Shown piece by piece: positions 16,542 through 24,006 of a stretch of 64,000 nucleotides of DNA; positions within the stretch are counted from its first letter, which is position 1, and every line of letters starts with the position of its first letter. The notes beneath the pieces are model-generated. The model saw only the letters and a list, made by a program, of their open reading frames with translations, was not told where the DNA came from and did not search any database. This stretch comes from Sabulibacter ruber (GTDB taxonomy: Bacteria; Bacteroidota; Bacteroidia; Cytophagales; Hymenobacteraceae). Location of the stretch: positions 1,240,001 to 1,304,000 of the forward strand of contig NZ_JAFFID010000001.1 in NCBI RefSeq assembly GCF_017355955.1, written 5' to 3'. The translations under genes were made by a program, and so were the position numbers.

Positions 16542-18518
16542 ATGCAGAAAATCTCTACCCTTTATAGGACGGCCTTCCTGTCCTTTCTCTTCATTCTATG
16601 GACTCCGCTGGTTTCCGTTGCCCAGTTGGCCAAGGGGAAACCTAAGTTCGTGGGCAACGTGATTGACCGGTTTGTGCCCAGCAGTTTCAGTACCTACTGG
16701 AACCAGGTAACACCCGGCAATGCTGGCAAGTGGGGCTCCGTGGAAGGTACCCGCGGGGTCATGAATTGGGCCGATCTGGACGTGGTCTACAACTACGCCC
16801 AGTCTAAGAACATCCCCTTCAAAGCGCACACGCTGGTGTGGGGAATGCAGGAACCCGCCTGGGTCGCCAGCCTTACCCCCGCCGAGCAAGCCGCCGAACT
16901 GGAGGAATGGTTCCAGTTATTCAGCCAACGGTACCCTAACACCCAGCTGATTGACGTGGTGAATGAGCCTTTGCACGTGATCCCTTCCTTTGCCAATGCC
17001 ATCGGTGGCACGGGTGCAACGGGCTGGGATTGGGTTATCTGGTCGTTCCAGAAAGCGCGGCAGTATTTCCCCAACGCCAAGCTGATCCTGAACGATTACA
17101 GCATCCTGGGCAACACCACCAATACCACCAACTACCTCAAGATCATCAACCTGCTCAAAGCCAGAAACCTGATTGACGGCATCGGGGTGCAGGGCCACGG
17201 GCTGGAATACGCCCAATCCACCAAGATCACCAGCAGTTTGAACAGCCTGCAACAGACCGGCGTGCCCATCTATGTGACAGAACTGGACCTGGAACACGCC
17301 GACGATGCCACCCAGCTCAGCATGTACCAACGGGTGTTTCCGCTCCTGTATGAGCACCCTGGTGTAACGGCCGTGACATTGTGGGGCTACCTGGCCGGCG
17401 AAATCTGGAAACCCAACGCCTATCTGCTGGGCAAAACCACCACGGTGGGTACTGCTACCCTTTCCACCACGTTTCAGGACTATACCTTCAGCGGGTCCGG
17501 CAAGATACAGGTACACCTCACCAACGACCACCTGGACAATGCCCGCGACCTGGAGATTGACTACCTCACCGTAAACGGCGTTACTTACCAGGCTGAGGAA
17601 ATGGCCGTGAACACCGGTGTCTGGACCGGTAAATGCGGCGGATCTTACAGCCAGCTACTGCATTGCGATGGCTACATTGAGTTTCCGGCCGGTACCGGCA
17701 CCATTACCGTTCGGGCCCGGGGCACCACCGGCTCAGAGACCATGGAGGTCCGCCTCATTGATGATACCACGGAGCGGGCCGCTTTCAAATGGCTGAAGAA
17801 CGAATACTTTAATGCCAACGATGGCGTAACTTCTGAGGTGCTGGCCGAGGCCGAAGCCGGGCTGCTGGGAGGCACCACTGTTGCCAGCACCCGAACCGGC
17901 TTTAGCGCCACTGGGTATGCCACTGGTTTTGATGCCTCCGGCGACTATGTGGAAATGAACGCGAACCTGGCTACGGGCGGCAGTTTCCCCCTGGTCATCA
18001 GGTATGCGTCTGATGTTTCCATTGCCCGCTCAGTTCGGGTAAACGGCAGCGTAGTGAAGAAGAACCTGAGCTTCCCGGCCTCCAGCACTTTCACCAACCT
18101 TCAGTTCACCACCAATTTCGTGGCGGGTAAAAACACCATCCGGATTTACATGGAACGCGGCGGCACGGCAGGCGGAGACATTGACTACATCAAAATAAGC
18201 GGAGCCACTCCGGTGGCTGGTGCCTCAACCCTAGCCAAAGCGACTTCCCTCCCGGTTAAAGAGACCTCTGCAGGACTCAGAATCTATCCTAACCCATCTA
18301 GTTCTGGCTCCATTAAGGTGGATCTGGGAAGTATTGCTCCGGAAGAAAACCAGATCCTGTACATCATAGACGGCCAGGGCAGAACGGTATTTAGCCAGCG
18401 GGTGGCCAATCAGCGGGAACTGCACGTGAATACCAGGTTGCCCGGCGGTCTTTACCTGGTACGCCTCAGCAGCAGCCAGAAGATAGTCTCGCAGCAGAAG
18501 CTGGTGATCAGAGATTAA
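16542..18518 (+). CDS. GH10 endo-1,4-beta-xylanase with internal and C-terminal carbohydrate-binding modules, T9SS substrate
   Basis: A 658-aa secreted enzyme. Signal peptide residues 1-27 (ends VSVAQ). The GH10 barrel runs from about 30: HTLVWGMQEPAW, acid/base Glu142 in DVVNEPLH, nucleophile Glu247 in VTELDLE, TLWGYLAGEIW at 279-289. The last barrel helix (ERAAFKWLKNEYF, 411-423) is separated from the eighth strand by about 110 residues (298-409) that look like a xylan-binding CBM60-type module (GVTYQAEEM, NTGVWTGKCGG, QLLHCDGYIEF). Residues 430-555 form a CBM6/35-like module (AEAEAGLLGG ... ATGFDASGDYVEM ... DIDYIKI). Residues 578-658 are a type 9 secretion sorting domain (LRIYPNPSSSG ... 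PGGLYLVRL). It cleaves internal xylan linkages outside the cell. First gene of the xylan cluster. Confidence 0.93.
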   Translation: MQKISTLYRTAFLSFLFILWTPLVSVAQLAKGKPKFVGNVIDRFVPSSFSTYWNQVTPGNAGKWGSVEGTRGVMNWADLDVVYNYAQSKNIPFKAHTLVWGMQEPAWVASLTPAEQAAELEEWFQLFSQRYPNTQLIDVVNEPLHVIPSFANAIGGTGATGWDWVIWSFQKARQYFPNAKLILNDYSILGNTTNTTNYLKIINLLKARNLIDGIGVQGHGLEYAQSTKITSSLNSLQQTGVPIYVTELDLEHADDATQLSMYQRVFPLLYEHPGVTAVTLWGYLAGEIWKPNAYLLGKTTTVGTATLSTTFQDYTFSGSGKIQVHLTNDHLDNARDLEIDYLTVNGVTYQAEEMAVNTGVWTGKCGGSYSQLLHCDGYIEFPAGTGTITVRARGTTGSETMEVRLIDDTTERAAFKWLKNEYFNANDGVTSEVLAEAEAGLLGGTTVASTRTGFSATGYATGFDASGDYVEMNANLATGGSFPLVIRYASDVSIARSVRVNGSVVKKNLSFPASSTFTNLQFTTNFVAGKNTIRIYMERGGTAGGDIDYIKISGATPVAGASTLAKATSLPVKETSAGLRIYPNPSSSGSIKVDLGSIAPEENQILYIIDGQGRTVFSQRVANQRELHVNTRLPGGLYLVRLSSSQKIVSQQKLVIRD

Positions 18519-18583
18519 CAGCCGCAACCAGAAGTAACAGCACTTTCCCCTTCCTGTAGTGCCAACTGGAAGCCAGCAGGTCT

Positions 18584-18619
18584 GTTTAGAGGCTGCTTTT
18601 CGCAAAAAAGGCCCAAAAC
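18584..18619. repeat. 36-nt dispersed element, copy 7, in a 79-nt hairpin
   Basis: GTTTAGAGGCTG, then CTTTTCGCAAAA, then AAGGCCCAAAAC. Unique flanks are complementary: AGCAGGTCTGTTT (18575-18587) with AAACAGACCTGCT (18616-18628), and GCCAACT (18561-18567) with AGTTGGC (18633-18639). Located after the first xylanase; could act as its terminator. Confidence 0.75.
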
Positions 18620-18764
18620 AGACCTGCTCCCAAGTTGGCAGCAGCTTTTCACCTTTTTGTTTCACTTAAACCCCTTTCATGAAATGTGCCTTAGAAAACC
18701 TCCATAGCCCTTTTCAACTCACCCCAGAAACTCTCTGAACATATCATCAAACCTAAACAAGACA

Positions 18765-20399
18765 TTGTATATGAATAGAATTCTATCTAAGATTTTAGCT
18801 TTTCTTGTAGTCACTTTACTGGGTGTGCCATCGGCTTTCGCGGCCTTGTCGCTGTCTCCTATCTTCGGGTCAGACATGGTCTTGCAGCGCGGTACCACGG
18901 TGCCGGTATTCGGGACTGCCACTGCGGGAGCTACCGTCATGGTGCAGTTCCTGGGTCAGAACAAATCCGGCGTAGCCGATGCCGCCGGCAAATGGCGCAT
19001 AGACCTGGCCAGTATGACCGCGAGTGCCGCCCCCAGCAGCATGACCATCACCTCCGGTGCCCAGACGGTGACGCTAACCGGCGTACAGGTGGGTGAAGTA
19101 TGGTTGTGCAGCGGGCAGTCCAACATGGGTTGGTCTTTATCAGAGGCTAACAACAGCGCTTCTGCCATTGCCGATGCCGGGAACCACAACATCCGCCTGT
19201 TCAGAATGACGGCGGGCAACGGCCCAAGCACCACTACCTGGAAAGTGTCTAATTCTACCAATGTGGCAAATTTCTCGGCGGTGGGTTACTGGATGGGCCT
19301 TGAGTTGTCTCAGTGGATGGTGAATGTGCCCATCGGGTTGATTCAGGCCACGCACGACGGAACCGCCATTGACCAATGGCAGCACACCAGCGGCGGCGTA
19401 GGAACTGACTATGACGCCATGGTGAAATCCATTCAGCCTTTTGCGGTGAAAGGCGTGGCCTGGTACCAGGGCGAAAGCAACGGCGGCGATACCGATTACC
19501 GCACCAAACTCACCAACATGATCCGGGAGTGGCGCTCTGACTGGGGACAGGCCAGCCTGCCCTTCGGGATTATCCAATTGGCTTACCGCTCTGGCTGGAA
19601 CGGAGCCCGCAACGCGCAGTTAGAGGTGGCAGACACTGAGCCCAGCTGCTTTTTGGTGGTGATCAGAGACCTGCCCGGCGGCGCCCTGCACCCCACTGAG
19701 AAAAAACCGGTAGGCATCCGTACCGCTATTGGCGCCAGAGGACTAGTGTATGGCGATAACATCCCCTACTCTGCTCCCATCCGGGATATCCCAAATTCTT
19801 ACGTCTCAGGCAACAAGGTCATCCTGAAGTGGAAACACCTTGGCAATGGCTTGTTTACAGACAACGGCCTGGCTCCCGGAGAATTTAAGGTAGCCGATGC
19901 CAGCGGCCGTTTCCAAACCGCCACAGCAGTGATTGTAGGGAACACTGTGGAGGTATCCAACGCCAAAGTGACCAAACCCGCCATGGTGCAGTACTCCTAC
20001 AGCAGCGTGGGTAACCTGTACAGCCGCGTGAGCATTCCTACTGAGGGAGGCAAAGTGATTGTGGACCGGTTAAAGGCTTCTGAGTTCCAAATCAGCGTGG
20101 CTCCCTTAGCCATCGCTGCCACTTCTGCTGCCTCGGCCTCAGAATTAGCAACTTCCCGGTCGGTGGTATTCCCCAACCCGGCTGCTAACGGGCAGTTCAG
20201 AATCAGGTTGGAAAATCAGGAAACCGAGGGCGACTTGCTCATACAGGTAACCGATCTTTTGGGCAGAACGGTTTACAGCAAAATAGAAAATGCAGCCGCA
20301 GAACTCCAGGTAACTAGCCGCCTGAAACCCGGCACTTACTTCCTGCAAGTAAAAGACAACTCAAAGGTGCTGGCCAAGCAGCAACTGGTGATTCAATAA
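18765..20399 (+). CDS. sialate O-acetylesterase-type carbohydrate esterase (probable acetylxylan esterase), T9SS substrate
   Basis: A 544-aa secreted esterase of the SASA/SGNH family. Signal peptide ends near AFA (residue 26). An N-terminal beta-sandwich (GSDMVLQRGTTVPVFG) precedes the catalytic motif SGQSNM (116-121, nucleophile Ser119). Further blocks are GVAWYQGESNGG and the His-bearing ALHPTEKKPVG. The C-terminus (FPNPAANGQFRI ... PGTYFLQVKD ... QQLVIQ) is a type 9 sorting domain. Family members remove acetyl groups from sugars; placement between two GH10 xylanases argues for acetylated xylan as substrate rather than sialic acid. That substrate is inferred from context. Confidence 0.88.
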   Translation: MYMNRILSKILAFLVVTLLGVPSAFAALSLSPIFGSDMVLQRGTTVPVFGTATAGATVMVQFLGQNKSGVADAAGKWRIDLASMTASAAPSSMTITSGAQTVTLTGVQVGEVWLCSGQSNMGWSLSEANNSASAIADAGNHNIRLFRMTAGNGPSTTTWKVSNSTNVANFSAVGYWMGLELSQWMVNVPIGLIQATHDGTAIDQWQHTSGGVGTDYDAMVKSIQPFAVKGVAWYQGESNGGDTDYRTKLTNMIREWRSDWGQASLPFGIIQLAYRSGWNGARNAQLEVADTEPSCFLVVIRDLPGGALHPTEKKPVGIRTAIGARGLVYGDNIPYSAPIRDIPNSYVSGNKVILKWKHLGNGLFTDNGLAPGEFKVADASGRFQTATAVIVGNTVEVSNAKVTKPAMVQYSYSSVGNLYSRVSIPTEGGKVIVDRLKASEFQISVAPLAIAATSAASASELATSRSVVFPNPAANGQFRIRLENQETEGDLLIQVTDLLGRTVYSKIENAAAELQVTSRLKPGTYFLQVKDNSKVLAKQQLVIQ

Positions 20400-20410
20400 G
20401 CTATACCAGA

Positions 20411-20456
20411 AACCAGAAAGTTATTGGCTAACCCCATGACTTTCTGGTTTTTTCCT
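20411..20456 (+). terminator. terminator after the acetylesterase gene
   Basis: AACCAGAAAGT (20411-20421) pairs with ACTTTCTGGTT (20439-20449) and runs into TTTTTT, 11 bp after the stop codon. A typical intrinsic terminator with a rather long loop. Confidence 0.75.
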
Positions 20457-20579
20457 TTACCAGCTACTGAGCACTATTCCAGAAAAATTTTTATGCAAAC
20501 GTTGGCATGAGACTACCCACTGAACTTTCCTTTTGCGTATCTTCAAGCTAAACTAGCTTTTAATCTCCAGCCTTTTCAC

Positions 20580-22160
20580 ATGACAAAACCTTTACTCTCT
20601 CTTTTCCTTTTTGTGCTCACCCTGGTGTCTTTGCAGGCGCAGGGTCAGAACAACACGCCTCCTTCGTGCGTGATCACCGCTCCCCATAACAACGCCTACT
20701 TCCAGGCGGGCAAGGCCATGACCATTCGGGTGTACGCCACTGATATAGGCGGAAGCTTTAATGGTACCGTGAGCAAAGTGGAGTTCTTCAACGGCACCTC
20801 TAAACTGGGAGAGGCAACCACCGCCACCAACAACACCTATTCTTTTGTGTGGGCTCCCCTGGCCGAGGGTACCTATACCCTCATCGCCAAAGCCACCGAC
20901 AACCAGAACACCGTCAGTACCTCAGCGGGCGTGGTGGTGACCGTAGGAACATCCCCGGCCGTTAGCCGCGGCCTGAGCGCCTGCAAAGGGAAATACCTGG
21001 CCAACATCATCGCCGGTAACGTACCATCCAACTTCTTGTCCCTCTGGAACGGCGTAACCGCCGAAAACAACACCAAATGGGGCGTGGTGGAGCAAACCCG
21101 CGACGTCATGAACTGGTCCGGGGCCGACATTTCCTACAACCACGCCAATAACAACTACCTGCCGTTCCGCTACCACGTGTTTGCCTGGGGCAGCCAGTTT
21201 CCTAACTGGGCCATCAGCTCCAGCAACAACCTGCTGCTCAGTCCAGCAGAATTCCAGGCCGAGATGGAGGAATACATGGCCGCAGTGGCAGCCAAATACC
21301 CCAACGGCATTGACCAGATAGACGTGCTCAACGAGAACCTGAGAACCCACGCAGTTGCCACGCAAGCATTCCGAACTGGGTTGGGCGGAGCCGGCGCCAC
21401 AGGTTATGACTGGATTGTGTGGCTCTTCACCAAGGCCCGCCAGTACTTCCCCAACTCAAAGTTGATCTTGAACGACTACGGCCTGGAGAACGACCTTCCC
21501 GCCATCAACGAGCAGTTGCTGGTGATCAAAGTCTTGCGCGACCGCAACCTCATTGACGGATTTGGGACACAGGCGCACGAATTCAACATCAACACGCTTA
21601 CAGCCACCCAGGTGAAAAATGCCCTGGACTTGATGGACAATGCCGGGGTGCCCATCTACGTAACTGAGCTGGACATCTCCGGAGACGACAATATCCAGAG
21701 AACCCGCTACCAGACGGTGTTTCCGGTGTATTGGGAGCACCCCGCCGTGGCCGGGATCACGCTGTGGGGCTATGAGGCCGGCAAAACCTGGAAAGCCAAC
21801 ACCAACCTACTGAACGCCTCGGGGCAGGACCGTCCGGCCATGACCTGGCTGAGACAGTACATCTCCGGCCGCCCCGATGTTGGTTATCCTTTCTGCACGC
21901 AGGAATCAACCGTAACAGGCATAGAGGATGAAATCTTCCAGACTGCTACTCCGGTTTATCCAAACCCATCTAACCGCTCCTTCACCTTTGAGCTGGCGGG
22001 TAAATTCAGCTACCAGGTATACAGCAGTACCGGCACCCTGGTAGAATCTGGATCGGCTACTGACAAAGTTGCGTTCGGGGAAAAACTTACTCCTGGTATG
22101 TATGTCCTGAAAGTAAGCCAGCGGGATCAGGTCAAAGCCTATAAAATGGTGAAGCACTAG
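20580..22160 (+). CDS. GH10 endo-1,4-beta-xylanase with N-terminal Ig-like domain, T9SS substrate
   Basis: A 526-aa secreted enzyme. Signal peptide residues 1-20 (ends LQAQG). Residues 27-122 form a bacterial Ig-like domain (PSCVITAPHNNAYFQAG ... GTYTLIAKATDNQNTVS). The GH10 barrel occupies about 130-432: acid/base Glu252 in DVLNENLRT, nucleophile Glu363 in VTELDISG, TLWGYEAGKTW and the final helix RPAMTWLRQYI without any insertion. The residue after the acid/base is Asn rather than the common Pro or Ala. A type 9 sorting tail begins at VYPNPSNRSF (459). It likely works with the first xylanase; the two differ in modular make-up rather than in core fold. Confidence 0.93.
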   Translation: MTKPLLSLFLFVLTLVSLQAQGQNNTPPSCVITAPHNNAYFQAGKAMTIRVYATDIGGSFNGTVSKVEFFNGTSKLGEATTATNNTYSFVWAPLAEGTYTLIAKATDNQNTVSTSAGVVVTVGTSPAVSRGLSACKGKYLANIIAGNVPSNFLSLWNGVTAENNTKWGVVEQTRDVMNWSGADISYNHANNNYLPFRYHVFAWGSQFPNWAISSSNNLLLSPAEFQAEMEEYMAAVAAKYPNGIDQIDVLNENLRTHAVATQAFRTGLGGAGATGYDWIVWLFTKARQYFPNSKLILNDYGLENDLPAINEQLLVIKVLRDRNLIDGFGTQAHEFNINTLTATQVKNALDLMDNAGVPIYVTELDISGDDNIQRTRYQTVFPVYWEHPAVAGITLWGYEAGKTWKANTNLLNASGQDRPAMTWLRQYISGRPDVGYPFCTQESTVTGIEDEIFQTATPVYPNPSNRSFTFELAGKFSYQVYSSTGTLVESGSATDKVAFGEKLTPGMYVLKVSQRDQVKAYKMVKH

Positions 22161-22230
22161 CCTGTACTTTGTAGGCTGAGAACTGAATACACATTTGTTT
22201 TCTGCCTGAATTCACCAAAAAGCAAGCAAA

Positions 22231-22275
22231 ACAGAAAGCCCTGCAGGTCATGAAATCTGCAGGGTTTTCTGTTTC
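22231..22275 (+). terminator. terminator of the xylan cluster
   Basis: ACAGAAAGCCCTGCAG (22231-22246) pairs with CTGCAGGGTTTTCTGT (22257-22272), 16 bp with one G-U pair, followed by a short T tract, 70 bp after the second xylanase. Confidence 0.75.
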
Positions 22276-22347
22276 ATAAGTGATTCTTTACCTTGATAAA
22301 CTTAATAGCCCTCGGCCAGTGTGTGGGCTTCAAACGTTGAACTATCC

Positions 22348-22383
22348 GTTTTATGGCTGCTTTAGGTAAAACAAGCTAAAAAC
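22348..22383. repeat. 36-nt dispersed element, copy 8, with extended arms
   Basis: GTTTTATGGCTG, then CTTTAGGTAAAA, then CAAGCTAAAAAC. Unique flanks pair: CGTTGAA (22335-22341) with TTCAACG (22388-22394), and ATCCG (22344-22348) with CGGAT (22383-22387). Confidence 0.75.
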
Positions 22384-22510
22384 GGATTTCAACGTATCTC
22401 AAAGAAATTCTTTCTCCTGATTTCAGGCAAGTTGATACCCTACTTTCGGTCTAAACCTCCGTTTCTGCGTATTTGCTAACAACAGGAACCAAGAGTTATA
22501 TAGAAACAGA

Positions 22511-23287
22511 ATGGCACGGGTTTTTATCACCGGCTCGGCAGACGGGTTGGGCAGAATGGCGGCTCAGTTGTTGGTAGAAGAAGAACATGAGGTGGTACTG
22601 CACGCCCGCAACAAACAGAGAGGCAAAGAAGCCCTGGCGGCTGTGCCCAACGCCCAGACCGTAATCATTGGAGACCTATCCAGCAAGGCAGAAACCATAC
22701 AGGTAGCCGAGCAGGTCAACCAATTGGGTACGTTTGATGCCGTGATTCACAATGCGGCCGTTGGGTACCGGGAACCCCGCCGGATTGCCACGGTAGAAGG
22801 GTTTCCGCACGTTTTTGCGGTGAACAGCCTGGCGCCCTACATCCTCACCTGCCTGATTCAGAAACCAGAAAGATTGGTGTACCTGAGCTCCAGCCTGCAC
22901 CAGAGCGGGGATGTGAGCCTGAAAGACCTGACCTGGAGCAACCGGCCCTGGAACGGGTTCAACGCCTACGCAGATTCTAAACTGCACAATGCCCTGCTGG
23001 CCTTTGCCGTGGCCCGCAAGTGGCCCGATGTTCTCTCCAATGCTGTGGAACCGGGCTGGGTAGCCACTAAGATGGGCGGCTCCGGTGCGCCAGACAGCCT
23101 GGAGGAAGGCCCCATAACGCAGGCTTGGCTGACGGTTAGCAATGATCCCGCGGCGCTGGTCTCAGGAAAATACTTCTACCACCAAAAGCTGAGAGCGCCT
23201 TTACCCGCTGCCAAAGATGAACAGATTCAGGAGCGTTTTCTGGAAGAGTGTGCCCGTTTGACAGGTATTGCCTTTCCAATGCCGTAG
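22511..23287 (+). CDS. SDR family NAD(P)-dependent oxidoreductase
   Basis: A 258-aa short-chain dehydrogenase. The nucleotide-binding motif VFITGSADGLGRM (TGxxxGxG, residues 4-16), DLSS at about 55, NAA at about 82-84, catalytic Ser in YLSSSLH and the YADSK motif (YxxxK) are all present. The Arg in HARNKQRG after the second strand suggests NADP(H). The C-terminal part (KYFYHQKLRAPLPAAKDEQIQERFLEEC) is typical of the retinol-dehydrogenase-like group. Substrate unknown. It is convergent with the LytTR regulator, five bases away, with no terminator between. Confidence 0.88.
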   Translation: MARVFITGSADGLGRMAAQLLVEEEHEVVLHARNKQRGKEALAAVPNAQTVIIGDLSSKAETIQVAEQVNQLGTFDAVIHNAAVGYREPRRIATVEGFPHVFAVNSLAPYILTCLIQKPERLVYLSSSLHQSGDVSLKDLTWSNRPWNGFNAYADSKLHNALLAFAVARKWPDVLSNAVEPGWVATKMGGSGAPDSLEEGPITQAWLTVSNDPAALVSGKYFYHQKLRAPLPAAKDEQIQERFLEECARLTGIAFPMP

Positions 23288-23292
23288 CCTGC

Positions 23293-23982
23293 TTATCGGC
23301 TAAGAGCCGCGGTCAGGTTCTGGCGGTACGCCTCGCTTAACGGGATTTCCTTTTTCTGGATGGTGACCTGGTGTCGCTCAATTTTATCGATTTTATTCAA
23401 AGCCACCACGTAAGACCGATGCACCCGCACAAACTTATCAGCGGGTACCAGGTTGATAGCCTCGTTGAAGGTACTGCGCGAAAGCAGGTTTTTGTCCTTC
23501 AGGGCAAAGGTTACGTAGTTGCCGGTGGCCTCCAGGTACAGAATATCCTCAAACAGCACCTTGAACTGCTCATACCCGGTCTTCACGTACAGGTGATCTA
23601 TGGTCTCAGAGGTATTCCTGAAATTGAACAGCTCAAATGCTTTGTTGCAACCTTTGATAAACCGGGCCAGAGAAAATGGCTTCAGGAGATAATCCACGGC
23701 ATCCATCTCAAAACTGGTCACGGCGTGCTCAGAATACGCCGTGGTAAAAATGAGCAATGGCTTTTTGCTTAAGCTGTTGAAGAAATCTATCCCAGAAATG
23801 TCCGGCATTTTGATGTCCAGGAAAATAAGGTCCACGCTCTCTTTCTGCAGGTACTCCAACGCTTTAAAGGCATCTGAGAACTCGGCTTTGAGGTCCAGGT
23901 AGGGCACTTTGGAGGCATGGGAGCGCACTATCTCCAGGGCTATGGGTTCATCGTCTATGGCTATGGCTTTCATCAGGGACAT
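23293..23982 (-). CDS. LytTR-family response regulator
   Basis: A 229-aa protein with a receiver domain (residues about 5-120: AIDDEP acidic pair, phospho-acceptor Asp56 in DLIFLDIKMPD, Thr in FTTAYSEHA, Lys in DYLLKPFS) and a C-terminal LytTR DNA-binding domain (about 130-228: YLEATGNYVTF, FVRVHRSYVVALNKIDKI). It lies 24 bp after the LytS-type kinase, so the two form a cognate pair. Targets of this system are not evident in the window. Confidence 0.93.
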   Translation of the reverse strand: MSLMKAIAIDDEPIALEIVRSHASKVPYLDLKAEFSDAFKALEYLQKESVDLIFLDIKMPDISGIDFFNSLSKKPLLIFTTAYSEHAVTSFEMDAVDYLLKPFSLARFIKGCNKAFELFNFRNTSETIDHLYVKTGYEQFKVLFEDILYLEATGNYVTFALKDKNLLSRSTFNEAINLVPADKFVRVHRSYVVALNKIDKIERHQVTIQKKEIPLSEAYRQNLTAALSR

Positions 23983-24006
23983 GGTACTGCTTGCTGTTTG
24001 GCTTCC

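Larger units (their letters stand above)
22161..22510. other. 350-bp gap after the xylan cluster
   Basis: Contains the cluster terminator (22231-22275) and an extended 36-nt element (22335-22394). The rest is the presumed promoter region of the SDR gene; a box TACTTTCG at about 22440-22447 is one mismatch from the -7 consensus. Confidence 0.5.
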
